From Perognathus longimembris pacificus (lineage: Eukaryota > Chordata > Mammalia > Rodentia > Heteromyidae): a stretch of 64,000 bases of DNA. This document shows, piece by piece, positions 21,897 to 33,711 of this stretch. Position numbers and translations under genes: made by a program. The notes under the pieces were generated by a model, which saw only the letters and a program-made list of their open reading frames with translations, had not been told where the DNA came from and searched no databases. The first letter of the stretch is position 1. Each line of letters opens with the position of its first letter. The stretch is taken from assembly GCF_023159225.1 (NCBI RefSeq), contig NC_063188.1, positions 15,583,086 through 15,647,085 on the forward strand. Direction: 5' to 3'.

Positions 21897-23405
21897 GATG
21901 TAGAGCACTTCTTCATGTGTCTCTTAGCCATTCTCATTTCTGCTTCAGAGAAGTCTCTTTTTAGATCTTTAACCCATTTGTTGAGGGGGCTGTTGGTTCT
22001 ATGAGGATTTGTTTCAGAGGAATTTAATTTTTTGAGTTCTATGTATATTTTAGATACAAGGCCTTTGTCCGTTTTATGGCCGGTAAAGATCTCCCAATCT
22101 GTGGGCTTTCTGTTTATATTTCAAGCTCTGTCCTTTGCCGTGCAGAAGCTCTGCAGTTTGATGTAGTCCCATTTACCCAACCTTTCTTTGATTTGTTGCA
22201 TTTCTGGGCCTTTATTAAGGAATTTTCATCCTGTGCCAAGGAGCCCACGTGTTTCTCCTATTCCTTCTTGTAGGTTTTGGGGGTATCTGATTTTACTTCG
22301 AGGTCTTTGTTCCATTTGGAATTGATTTTGGTGCAGGGTGATATATAAGGATCACATCACTGGCCATAAAAGAAATGCAAATCGAAAGAACACTGAGATT
22401 CCACCTCACTCCAGTAAGAATGTCCATTATCAGAAAAACTAATAACAAATCCTGGAGAGGATGTGGCCAAAAGGGAACCTTACTACATTGTTGGTGGGAA
22501 TGTAAACTTCTTCAACCACTCTGGAAAGTGGTATGGAGGTTCCTCAGAAGGCTAAACATAGAGCTCCCTTATGACCCAGCAGCCCCACTTTTGGGCATCT
22601 ACCCAAAAGATTTCAAGCAAGATCACACTAAAGCCACCAGTACAACTATGTTCATTGCAGCCCAGTTTGTCATTGCTAAAATATGGAACCAACCCAGATG
22701 CCCCTCAGTAGAGGAGTGGATCAGGAAAATGTGGTACCTATACACAATGGAATTCTATGCCTCTATCAGAAAGAATGACACTGCCCCATTCGTAAGGAAA
22801 TGGAAGGACATGGAAAAAAATCATACTAGATGAAGTGAGCCAGACCCAAAGAAACATGGATACTATAGTTTCCCTCAGAGGGAATAATTAGTACATCTCT
22901 AGGATAGACATAGCAGAAGATCACAATAGCTCAATAGCTATGCCCTTATGAACACATAAGATGATGCTAAGCGAAATGATCTCCATGTTATGGAAATAAG
23001 TGGTATATCATTGTTGTAGTTAATTTCAACATTCCATGTGAAACCGTGTCATTTTTTTCTTTTGTATTCCCTTCCTGCGGTTTTACTCCTGCTATTATTA
23101 TAACTGATTTTAGTACCCTGGATACTGTATATATGTGTATGAGAACTAGGGAAGGGAAAGGGAATGCCAGAATCAAGAGACAAAGGATAAAAAGACAAAC
23201 CATTCCAAAAGCAATACTTACAAAACCATTTGGTGAAACCAACTGTACAACTCATGATGGGGAGAGGGAAAGGAGGAGGGGGGAAGAGGGAGAAAAATGA
23301 GGGAGGAGGTACCAAGTTGGATAAGAAATGTACTCACTGCCTTACATATGAAACTGTAATCCCTCTGTATTTCAGTTTGACAATAAAGAAAAAATTAAAA
23401 AAAAT
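21897..23405 (+). mobile_element. L1 copy with 5' inversion (twin priming)
   Basis: The plus part, about 22352-23405, encodes the ORF2 carboxy end (frame 22375-22833, with [25 protein letters not shown] and [14 protein letters not shown] wording), then the 3'UTR, a polyadenylation signal (caataaag) and an A-rich tail. The part at 21897-about 22352 is L1 read on the opposite strand, and it ends exactly where the plus part begins in L1 order. ORF2 is incomplete, so the copy cannot move. Probable short target duplication aaattaaat before 21897 and after the tail. Confidence 0.92.
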
Positions 23406-23701
23406 TAAATCCAAAGAAGGGGAAATGCTTCTTAATTATTAGTTATGTACTTATGAGTTGAATCATTTCATTTTTAACAAATAATTATAAACATGAAGCT
23501 GAGTCTATGTTTTCTAGTCACATCTGACCAATATATACCAATGGTAAGACAAACAATTTTATTGATCAATATTTATAGCCCTGGTCTGTATAGCCATCAA
23601 TTCAGTAGAACTAGAATTCCCCCATTAGGATAATCAAGATCAAGTATTAAATTTGCATATATATAAGATCGAATCTTTTTCATTTAAAAAAATGCTATAT
23701 A

Positions 23702-23960
23702 CCCTGACACTAGTGGCTCACACCTGTAATCCTAGCTACTCGGGAGGCTGAGATTGGAGGACTGCCGTTCAAAGCCAGCCTAGGCAGGAAAACCTGTGAT
23801 ACTTTGATCTCCAATAAACTACCAAGAAGCTGGGAGTGGAGCTAAAGCTCCAGTGGTAGAGCCCTAGCCTTAATAGCAATAATTTTTAAAAACGCTCAAG
23901 GGCAGCATCCAGGCCCTGAGTTCAAGCCACAGGAGAGGCACAGGCATGCAGACACATACA

Positions 23961-24008
<48 letters not shown>
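23702..24008 (+). mobile_element. B1-like/Geo composite SINE with (CA)n tail
   Basis: acactagtggctcacacctg ... gctgggagtggagctaaag ... ccaggccctgagttcaagcc, then a (CA)n array from about 23950 that ends at 24008. Confidence 0.87.
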
Positions 24009-24010
<2 letters not shown>

Positions 24011-25320
24011 TGCTATCGAGGAACTTTAAAAACTGATAAGGATTTAGAGCTAGACATGTCCCTTGTAAAACGTTTGGCTTTTATGATTTTACAGTGAGTG
24101 ATTTCTAGCTGAGGTTAAGCAGGGGAGGACAATGACAAACAAGCAATCTTAGGAGAGACACAAATCACAATGTTTCTTAATTAGTTCTTGAACTGCCATC
24201 TCCAAAATAAGCTTGATGACTGATTCAACAAATTAAAATGCTTTAAGCATTGTCTACTCAAAAAGGTCTGTGATCTACAGCTTGAGTTGACTTGTACCCT
24301 ATCATTTTACAGCCCTAACTAGAGAGAAAGGGCTATTCACCAAGGAACTCCTCACTGCCCACTCCAAAATGACTAAAAATAACATTGTGAAAAATACACC
24401 CTTGGAACTCTCTTTGTCCTTTCTGGCCAAGGCTAATTTCTTTCCCTTCCCTTCTTGCCATTTTTCACACCTAGTCTTTAAGTTAGCTCAGCTACCCAGT
24501 GAGTCCATTACTAATCATCTCCCTGCAGCCTCGCTTGGTTCATCTTTTCTCAGAATTTCTGCTCAGGCTAGGATGGAGCCACTGACAGCTTTCAGCAGAT
24601 GACTGAAAGAATAAATGCTATGTTTCAGGGAATTCCATCATGTCTGCACACAGCCTTGAGTGTACTTAGTGACAAAGGCCAGAATGACATGATAAAAGAA
24701 GGGTTGAGGCCTGACACTTACTGAGAAAAATTGCTGATAGAACTTCATGATTAAACGTGGAGAGAAAGGAAATCCGCAGCAAGTTACAAATAATGCCTGC
24801 TAGCCTTGATAATTTTGTGATTTACCAATACATGCTTTATGGCTGACAGTACCTTCCTCATTAAATCAAGGGGTTAAGTGGCATTTGATAAAGCCTGATT
24901 ATTTCCTACGCTATGATCTAACAATTGTAATGCATTCTTTGATTATTATTCTCCTTACTCGTGACAAGGTACCTGAGATGCTAATTGTAGGGTGAAGACA
25001 CTTATACAGTGCAAGGATGAAACAAGTGTGATTGTATCTGACACTTAACACTGGTCATTCATTTCCTTCTCTAGTAGATATGGCAATTTAGTATGAAATA
25101 ATGATAAAAGCAATTAATGCTCACTCCTGCTCGCCCTTATTCCTTTATGTAATTCACCCATTTTTCTGTAGAAAATAAGAAAAACATTTAAATGTATCTA
25201 ATACATAAATCTATACAATTTGCTATCTACTATCATTACCAATACAACTATCTACACAACTTAATCATTAAAATTTATTTTTCAAAAGTGTAGCCATGGT
25301 ACTCAGCCATGGTACTCAGT
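24009..25320. other. Intronic sequence, nothing recognised
   Basis: About 1.3 kb of STK26 intron with no recognisable repeat. The open frame at 24369-24602 has no domain. Confidence 0.4.
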
Positions 25321-25324
25321 AGAC

Positions 25325-25500
25325 ATTAAGTGGAAAATGGACTATATATACAACTGTGGGCAGGGACACAAGAGGGAAACCGGCAGACAGCAAAGGAAGA
25401 GGTGACATTGCCCTAAAAGAAATGTATTGATTACCTGACTTGTAAAATGGTAATCCCCCTGTACATTTCCTTAATAATAACATAATTTTAAACATTTATT
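25325..25500 (+). mobile_element. LINE 3'-tail fragment
   Basis: Shares a tail type with 27380, 39920 and 58828: aagaaatgta, a ttacctgact-like word, taatccccctgtacat, ccttaataataac. Probably 3' ends of one old L1 subfamily. Confidence 0.5.
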
Positions 25501-25676
25501 TTTAAAAAGCAAACAAAATGCCTGTGTATTTACCATCACGTGAAAGTATTCCTTGAAATCAGGGTTACAATAATGCTACTAATACATAGTACATAATGCA
25601 GTTGTCTTAGTAAAGAGAAAAACTTTTCTGATAAATCCCTAACCTCAGTGTCACACTATATCCCTAATTTCAGTAA

Positions 25677-25903
25677 CGCCAGGTGTCGGTGGCTCACACC
25701 TGTAATCCTAGCTACTCAGGAGGCCAAGATCTGAGGATTGTAGTTCAAAGCCAGCCTAGGCAGAAAAGTCTGTGAGACTCATCTCCAATGAACCACCAGA
25801 AAACCAGAAGTGGTGCTGTGGCTCAAGTGGTAAAGTGCTAGCTTTGAGCTGAAGAGGTTAGAGACAGTGCCCAGAGTTCAAGTCCTACAACCGACCAAAA
25901 ATG
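25677..25903 (+). mobile_element. B1-like/Geo composite SINE
   Basis: gccaggtgtcggtggctcac ... aaaccagaagtggtgctgtg ... agagttcaagtcctacaacc. Confidence 0.88.
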
Positions 25904-25917
25904 ATACTATAAGTCTC

Positions 25918-25920
<3 letters not shown>

Positions 25921-25975
<55 letters not shown>

Positions 25976-25981
25976 TGTGTG
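25921..25981. repeat. (GT)n microsatellite
   Basis: About 30 GT units with one TAT interruption, sandwiched between two oppositely oriented composite SINEs. The valine/cysteine ORFs here are its translation. Confidence 0.95.
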
Positions 25982-26219
25982 TTTGGTCCTATGGCTTAAA
26001 CTCAGGGCCTGGGCACAGTCCTTTAGCTTTCTTCAGTCAAGGCTATGCACTCTACCACTTGAGCCACAACTTCACTTCTGTTTTGTTTTGTTTTGTGTGT
26101 GTGGTTAATTGTAATAAGAGTCTCATGGACTTTCTTTCCCTGGGCAAGCTTTGAACCGCTATCCTCAGCTCACAGCCTCCTGAGTCTCTAGGATTGTAGA
26201 CATGAGCTTCCAGCTTCCA
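25982..26219 (-). mobile_element. B1-like/Geo composite SINE
   Basis: Minus-strand: ggcttaaactcagggcctgg ... tttgaaccgctatcctcagc. The right end has a short duplication of cttccagcttccagc. Confidence 0.82.
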
Positions 26220-26235
26220 GCTAATCCTTTTTTTT

Positions 26236-26432
26236 TTTTGGCCAGTCCTGGGCCTTGGACTCAGGGCCTGAGCACTGTCCCTGGCTTCTTCCCGCTCAAG
26301 GCTAGCACTCTGCCACTTGAGCCACAGCGCCGCTTCTGGCCGTTTTCTGTATATGTGGTGCTGGGGAATCGAACCTAGGGCCTCGTGTATCCGAGGCAGG
26401 CACTCTAGCCACTAGGCTATATCCCCAGCCCC
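26236..26432 (-). mobile_element. IDL-Geo SINE, young subfamily
   Basis: Minus-strand, complete, of the perfect-stem subfamily. Target duplication gctaatccttttttt at about 26220 and 26433-26447. Confidence 0.93.
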
Positions 26433-26567
26433 GCTAATCCTTTTTTTAATCAGCAATCCTTAGTGGGATTCAAGGTCCTAAGATAGATTTGGGAAACTTT
26501 TTCTGAAGAGGTCCACATAATAAAAATTTTAGGCTGTGTGTGTCAAGCATGTATTAGTTTCTAAGTG

Positions 26568-26595
26568 TCACTACTACTACTACTACTACCACTAC
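26568..26595. repeat. (CTA)n microsatellite
   Basis: About eight CTA units with one ccacta variant. Confidence 0.85.
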
Positions 26596-26648
26596 TAAGT
26601 AATACTTCTTTTTCTTCTTCAATTATCTTTTAAAAAGTGTATTAAAAG

Positions 26649-26735
26649 GCCTGGGATACAGCTCAGTGGCAAAAAGTACTTGCCTAGTAAGTTCAATGTC
26701 CTGAGTTCGATTCCCAGTACTAAAAAAGAAAAGAC
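26649..26735 (+). mobile_element. ID-like SINE
   Basis: cctgggatacagctcagtgg, gagttcgattcccagtac, A-rich tail. Confidence 0.75.
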
Positions 26736-26765
26736 AAAAAGTACAGTTCTAAAAAGTGTGTACAG

Positions 26766-27060
26766 GGCCAGGAATGTAGCCTAGTGGTAGAGTGCTTGCT
26801 TAGCATACATGAAGCCCTGAGTTCAATTCCTCAGCATCACATAAACAGAAAAAGCCAGAAGTGGGCTGGGAATATGGCCTAGTGATAAAGTGCTTGCCTC
26901 GCATACATGAAGCCTGGGTTCAATTCCCCAGCACCACATATATGGGGGAAAAAAAGCCAGAAGTGGCGCTGTGGCTCAAGTGGTAGAGTGCTAGCCTTGA
27001 GCAAAAAGAAGCCAGGGACAGTGCTCAGGTCTTGAGTTCAAGCCCCCGGACTAGCAAAAC
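26766..27060 (+). mobile_element. Chimeric IDL-Geo SINE: ID-partial Geo-ID-Geo
   Basis: A first ID monomer (gccaggaatgtagcctagtg) continues into only about 12 bases of Geo (aaagccagaagt), then a complete ID-Geo element begins (gggctgggaatatggcctag). Same order as the chimera at 10300-10649. Confidence 0.87.
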
Positions 27061-27379
27061 TAAAGAGTATATAAAGTGTTTCAGTTTGCCAGTACATAAG
27101 CAGGTTGCAGACATAATTGAACCCTTGGCTATTTGCCAACTGCTGCCTGAGGACTTCATTGTATGTACTAAACTAACTCCTATCTAGAGCATGTAACTTC
27201 AGTCTTGGTTATATGTCTAGTTCTTAGGAGAATTGAGAAAAGAACTCAAAACCATTTTCTTAATTTTACAGTTCCGATAGAGAGCCTCAGTTTAGAAAGA
27301 CTACATTAGATTAACAAAACTTCAAAAACACTACTGAAAGAAGGTGGATGATTATAATGTTTTAAAAAGATAGACACTC

Positions 27380-27570
27380 TGCAGCAGTGGTACTCACTAG
27401 ATACTATGTTGAAAATGACCTATACAATTTGTGGGTTGGGATTGGAGGGAAAAACTGGGAGAGAGCGAGGGAAGGAGTGACATTGTCCAAAAAGAAATGT
27501 ACTTTTCACCTGACTCATGTCACTGTAACCCCTTGTACATCACCTTTATAATAACAACAAAAAGAAAAAA
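27380..27570 (+). mobile_element. LINE 3'-tail fragment
   Basis: ggtactcactagatactatg, ttgtccaaaaagaaatgtac, tgtaaccccttgtacatcac, ataataacaac tail. Related to the copy at 25325. Confidence 0.55.
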
Positions 27571-30188
27571 ATATAGATACTCAAAAGTGTTCCAGGGAGA
27601 CATCTAAAAATTTAAGCAAATGTCCTTTTGTCCAAAGGTGAAGGTAAACATGATAGCCTCACTATCTCTTAGTAGAAAATGAATTACACAAAATCAAAAG
27701 GTAAATTGCACATTAACTCCCTCAGTGGCAAATTAATGACATTTAATTCAAAAATTGCTTGTAATGAATATCCCATCCTTTCAAAGTATAAATAATTGTG
27801 CATATCCTAGTTTCACAAATAATTCCCTGGTCCTAATTCCTGTGCAGGATGCCCACAATTTAATGGTTACCTGTGCATTCGCCTTATTTTTCAGCTGAAG
27901 AGATGCTTGGTAGGCATTATTTCATAGTACAGTGGAATGTATAATACACAGTATCCTTCATCTTCAAAGGTAGGAGGCAATGATTTAGTGCCTTCCTGGG
28001 GAGCAAACATACTCCTGCTTGCAAAACACTTGGCCGTATTAAATAGCAATATTCTTTCACAACGAACATACGATCTTTTCTGAGAAAGTTTCTTAAGGCT
28101 AAAACTGTAGCTTGTCATTCAACCACGATAACCCCTTACACTCTAGTGGCATGTCATATTGTCATTAAAAAATGTACACATTAGAGGAATCAAATGTAAA
28201 TGCTTCTCCCTATTGAGACTGAGTCAGAACCCAGACATGTAGGTGGACAATGAAAGAGAGAGAGCTGCTTGTATTCTAGAACTTGAGGAGTGGGCTGCAA
28301 TCTCTGGGTAGAAAGAAAGCAGTAGGTTTTGAGGTGTTGTTTTTTTTCAAAGTATGAACACATTTGTAGTTTTTAAACTAGTAGAAAGTTCAGATCAGTA
28401 ATAGAAAGCAGACAGCATTTAGTATCTATAAATGCTCTTTGAAAAAAGTAATTGGACAATTACTGCTACTGAGCATTTGTCCCTCAGCCAAAAACACAAA
28501 TCAAATTGGTGCTAAAAAGTCATCAGGCAAACTTATTTTAAAGTAAATCTGAGATGCTACTCAGCCTTGGAATGCTCTAAAGAACTATTTTAATCATTCC
28601 CTGAGGGAGAACATTAATGCCAGAACCTTCTGGAAAAGAAACAATAACATTAAGTCCAGTCATTTGAAAGCAACTCTCCTTTCTCATTTGCCTTTCCTCC
28701 CCACAAAAGAGCAGTCTGAATTAGCCAAATAAAATCCAATGATATTCTGACATTTTTCCTTGTTAATAAAAAATATTCCTTTAGCTACCGAGGAGGGAGG
28801 AGAGGCACCCCAAAGGATTTCAAGTGTTCAGAAACAATTTACACACCACCCAAATTGCACATCTTAAACAGAAAAGCAACTGAAACCAGCATACCCCAGT
28901 CACTATTCAGCCTTCTCAGCTTTCACCAGCTCTTCTTAAGCAAAAAAGACACTTTACATGTTTAACTGTCACCATAACAAATTAATTATGCAAATAACTT
29001 ATTACACAAGTCATAAGCAACAGGAAAGAAATGAATTACTATTACCTCCCCAATTTCCTTTTCTGTTAGCCTTTTCTCCCCTCTGCAGAAAGTAGAGAAA
29101 TTTCCCATTCTAAAATCATATAGTAAAATGCTCAATCTTTAAAGCAAAAGGATTACTTTGCCCATTCCATGGCAATATTGTCTTTCTGTTCTTCCAGAGT
29201 CCAGCATTTTTTTCCTCACCTACATTTTCAGTTTGCTCATGAGGAAGAAGTAATCCTTTGCTATTATGAAATTCTACCTTCCCCAAACAGAGTTTACATG
29301 GCAGACTCCAAAAACCATGCCTGAACCTCAGCAGATATAAGATCCATAGCAACCAGCCGTGATAGTTTTTTCTTTCCACTTGCTATTACCAGAAATCACA
29401 GTCCAAAAAGACGACCATGGAGGTGTCACCTATGCTAAAACCTCAGAATTGATTCATTACTTAACTACTTGAATCCCACGTTTTCATTTTATGTGCCCTT
29501 TGGGAAGCTTATGACAGAGTAAAAAAGATCTTTCAGTGACAGTCACCATTTTTCATAAAGAGATAAATAGTTAAAAGAAAAAAAGCAGCTCTCTGGGTAC
29601 AAGATTTTGTTTGTCACTGAAATTGACTCCAATGCTTGGTCCCCTCAATTCCCTATCACTTTAAAATCTATAGTGTGAAGGACTTATAACAAATTTCATT
29701 TCTAAATCAGAGTGTAGATAATGATAGCAAGTTTCTGTTAACTAGAAGTCATTTGTATACTGCTCAATATCTCTGATCTTACTAGGAGGTAAATGGATTT
29801 ATATTTATCAAAGGCAGTTTCTTTGATGTAGTGATTCTCTGTAAGACTATTTATTCTATGGAAGAAACTGAGCAGACCGTTCGAAAGCTTGATAAATGTA
29901 ATCCTACATAATGATCAATTCTAATTCACTAAAACTGTTTAACACCAATATTGAATTTCACTAAAAATCATTTCCCATGATTTGTACTCTATATAGAATA
30001 CACTGCTGTTAATTCAATTTATGAATAAGAGTTTAAATATCAAAGGCAGAAAGAACTATCATGATAAAAGTGCAACATGTGTCATAATAGAAGTGCATGC
30101 AAAATTCTAATAACTTTATTATACATTTACACACAGGTACATGTATACATTTTTACTTTACAGCAAATACTTTCAATTAGTAATTCTA
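27571..30188. other. Repeat-poor block inside the large STK26 intron
   Basis: About 2.6 kb with no recognisable young repeat. The stretch 28440-29060 has even base composition and no simple repeats, as seen in conserved noncoding elements. No exon was supported. Confidence 0.45.
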
Positions 30189-30198
30189 CATAACTATA

Positions 30199-30390
30199 AA
30201 GTTCATATGTGTGTGTCAGTACAGGGTCTGAGCACTATTCCTAGCTTCTTTTTGTTCAAGGCTAGCACTCTACCACTTGAGCCACAGCGCCACTTCTGGC
30301 TTTTTCTGCTTATGTGGTGCTGAGGAATCGAACCCAGAGCTTCATGTATATGAGGCAAACACTCTTGCCACTAGGCCATATTCCCAACCC
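30199..30390 (-). mobile_element. IDL-Geo SINE
   Basis: Minus-strand, with target duplication cataactata at 30189-30198 and 30391-30400. The distal Geo end is shortened. Confidence 0.88.
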
Positions 30391-30400
30391 CATAACTATA

Positions 30401-30970
30401 TTTTTCATATAACAAAAATATTTAGCAACTCATGGATCCCACATTTTTACTGAAAACATAATTTTTACACAAATTTTACTTTTTTATATGTAGATCTTCT
30501 GTATAAAATCATATCTTTCTGCATTCTGGGCTTACTGGCCAGGTCATCTTTCCCCAATTTTTGATATATTTTCATATTTTTTAAAGTTATGTCTGTAATT
30601 GGTACAGTTAAAGATTCATCAAGCAAAGGGTGAGCCTTAGCTTTGTTTTTTGGAATAGATTAAATGTGTTTACAAGTAGAAAATGTACTTCATGTACAAC
30701 ACATATTGTGTAGGCATATATTTTGCACACATCCATCTGTCCATCCAGTCATCTATCATTTTCATCAATAGAAACTTCTGTTTTCAAAAAGATGAAAACT
30801 GTGTGACAAGACTAAATATCTCAGAAAACACCAAAGAAAGTTGAGGTATAAGGGAATCACGCTTAACTTTTCACATTCAAGCAAGTGTTATGCTCTGAAG
30901 AGGAAACAAGTAGCTCAGTGATTCTATGGATTTATTCTAGTGAGAACTAAGCTTAAAACATTTTAAGAGA
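30401..30970. other. Intronic sequence, nothing recognised
   Basis: AT-rich STK26 intron with no recognisable element. Confidence 0.4.
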
Positions 30971-30972
30971 AC

Positions 30973-31180
30973 AAGGCTGGGGATGTAGCCCAGCAGTCTT
31001 GCATGCACAAGGTTCTAGGTTCAATACCCAGTAACACCCTTCCCCCAAACAAAATAAAAGTAAAAGCTGGGTGTGGTAGTGCATGCCTGTAATTCCAGCA
31101 CTCGGGAGTTGGAAGCAGGAGCATCATGGCTTTGAGGCCAGGCTGGGCTGTATAGCACCTTTCTCAAAAATCAAAACATA
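30973..31180 (+). mobile_element. ID element followed by B1-like element
   Basis: ID part at 30973-31050 (ggctggggatgtagcccagc, ggttctaggttcaataccc), then a B1-like part at 31065-31180 (agctgggtgtggtagtgcat, ggccaggctgggctgtatag). This is the reverse of the B1-dID order, so probably two insertions. Confidence 0.7.
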
Positions 31181-31331
31181 GTGAAACCCACCAAAGGCTG
31201 TTGGAAAAGTGAGGAAGAAGGGAGAAGAGCAATGAGAACATAGTTGGAGTGAGTTTACTGAAAATACATGGTGTGCACATTATGGAAATATCAGTATAAA
31301 CCCCCTTATATTACAAATGGATCTTAGCTTT

Positions 31332-32105
31332 GGCCGTATGCTTGTGGCTCATGCTTGTAATCCAACCTACACGGGAGGCTGAAATCTAAGGGTTAGAACC
31401 AAGCTAGGACAAGAAAGCCTGTGAGATTCTTATCTTCGCTTAAGTAAGCACCAAAAAAGCCCAGAGTAGAGCTGTTGCTCAAGGGGCTGAGGGTTAAGTT
31501 AGCCGAGAGCAAAAAGCTCAGGAATGGTGCTCAGAGTCCAGGCCCCAGGGCTTGCACCAAAAAAAAAAAAATGCCAGGTGGTGGATCACACCTGTAATCT
31601 TAACTACTGAGGAGGTTAGAATCTGAAATTGCAGTTCAAGGCTAGCCCATGCACGAAAGTCCCTGAGACTCTTACCTCCAATTAACAAGCAAAAATGCCA
31701 GAAGAAGGGCTATGGCTCAAGTGGTAAAGTGCTAACCTTTAAGCATAAAAGCTCAAGTGGTGAAGAACTAGCCCACAGCATAAAAGCTCAGGGACAAAGC
31801 TCAGGCTCTGAGTTCAAGATTAAATATTGGTACAAAAAAGAAAGAAAGAAAAAGAAAAGAGTGAGCACGTCTATAATCCTAGCTAATCTGCAGGATCTGA
31901 TGATTGTAGTTCAAAGCCAGCCTGGGCAGGAAAGCCCAAGAGACTTATCCCCAATTAACTACTAAAAAAGGTGGAAATGGAGCTGTGGCTCAAGTGGTAG
32001 AGTGCCACCCTTAGGGGAAAAAGCTAAAAGACAGAACCTAGGCCCTGAGTTCAATGCCCGTACCAGCATACAAACTAAAACAAAAACAACCTAAAACTTA
32101 AAAAA
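31332..32105 (+). mobile_element. Three tandem B1-like/Geo composite SINEs
   Basis: Three copies in the same orientation, head to tail: about 31332-31570, 31573-31850 and 31858-32105, each with its own A-rich tail. The middle copy has an internal duplication of the Geo segment (aaagctcaagtggtgaagaa after aagtggtaaagtgctaacc). Confidence 0.85.
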
Positions 32106-32765
32106 AAAATGAGACTCTTTCTATACATGCTCTTGAATAGTTTCATTGATAAGAAGAAATCTTGGATTGTGAAAGATTGTTTTCTGTTGTCCCTGTGTTC
32201 ATTTTAGCCTTTGAAAAGTGATCTAAATACTAGGCCAGTAAATGAGGTGAATAATCGAGTTTGTTCACATTGTTTGATGTTGGCAAACTCCTTCAATATT
32301 TGCTTCTCTTATTTGTTTGAACTGGACTCTGAGTTTTCCTACAGGTACCTGTTGGTAAATGCTAATGTATTAATCTGCAAGGTATGGGGAATGTTTTAGA
32401 GAACAGAGGGGTCAATTAGGAAGTGGTTTATTTCGTTAATGATTCAGGATTAACTTCTTCTCCCTTGCAGGAATTTACATATGTCATCATAAGTTGCTTT
32501 CAGAATATAATGATTGTGAATGAGTATTTTTCATATAATAGCCCAGAGATATAAAGGTCAGTTTGTTTGATTTTAGGGGAGGAGGAGAAGTAGGGGGGCA
32601 AGATCAGAGGGAAGGGAAGGGATTGTGAATAAGAAAAAATGCTAAGATATATGAAATTTAGAAAGTCTTAAAAAAACTGGGGGCAAATTTTACCATTTAT
32701 TGGCATTTATGACATTGACATTTTAATTCAGTTTAGGCCACGTTGTATTTCTGTTTATTTATTCA
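32106..32765. other. Intronic sequence, nothing recognised
   Basis: No recognisable element. A G/A-rich patch is at 32575-32630. Confidence 0.4.
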
Positions 32766-32769
32766 TTTA

Positions 32770-32922
32770 TTTTGCCAGTCCCAGGGCTTGAACTCAGCAC
32801 TCTACCACTTGAGCCACAGTGCCATTTCCAGGTTTTTCTGTGTATGTGCTACTGAGGAATCGAACCCACGGCTTCATGCATGCTAGGCAAGCCCTTCCCC
32901 TCTAAGCCATATTCTCGGCCCC
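32770..32922 (-). mobile_element. IDL-Geo SINE, internally shortened
   Basis: Minus-strand: the Geo half lacks its middle (gcttgaactcagcactctac joins two distant parts), while the ID half is complete (ctaagccatattctcggccc). Confidence 0.82.
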
Positions 32923-33214
32923 ATCTTTGTTTTTATTTTTTATTAGCATATATTAGTTGTAAAAGGGGGGATTTTCATCGTGCTATTTCCAAACTTGTGT
33001 ACAATATGTCACAATCCATCTCAACCCCTCTATCATCCTTCCTTACCGCCCTCCCCCCATGCAAAGAAAATACTTTGAACATGTCCATCCTCCTTCACTT
33101 CCTTTGCAGGTGCAAGCCCCTCTGCTGGTGTCTACCCCCTCCTAACACAGCCTGGTAATTGTAGACAAGTTACATTTTTTCAACTGTATGCATAAGCATT
33201 CATGCTTATTTTAT

Positions 33215-33455
33215 GTCTGTGTGTTCCTATGCATGATCTTGAACTCAAGGTCTAGGCTTTGTCTGTTAGCTTTCTCGTTCAAGGCTAGATAGAACTCTGC
33301 CACTTGAGCCACAGATCCACTTCCACCTTTTTGCTGGTTGATTGGGGATAAAGATCTCACACTTTCCTGTCCAGGCTAGCTTCAAACTGTGATCCTTAGA
33401 TCTCAGCCTCCAGAGTACCTAGGATCACAGATATGTACCATAGCACTCGGCTAGA
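33215..33455 (-). mobile_element. B1-like/Geo composite SINE
   Basis: Minus-strand: gatcttgaactcaaggtcta ... tcaaactgtgatccttagat. Diverged. Confidence 0.8.
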
Positions 33456-33711
33456 TTTCATGTTCTTAATAAGTGTTCATATTTGACAGTAAGGGCATTT
33501 ACTGAACTGTATACTAGAATAAACACCCAATCACACTGAGCACAGTACTAGAACTCCACAGTTCTAGTTATGATCCCTTCACATGGTACCATCTTGTTAT
33601 CTAAAGGGCCTATTCTAAAAGGAAGAAAAAAGATGACAGAGAGACTTTCTTTAGATTTCAAAGATAAGCACCAGGTCCTATGTCCTAATCAAAATAAACT
33701 TTCCAAACTGG

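Noticed and set aside
22375..22833. 152-codon open frame as a protein gene
   Set aside because: It is the carboxy end of L1 ORF2 inside a truncated, inverted copy, with no start or catalytic regions.
25867..26154. Valine/cysteine-rich proteins over GT/CA repeats
   Set aside because: They are translations of microsatellites and SINE sequence.
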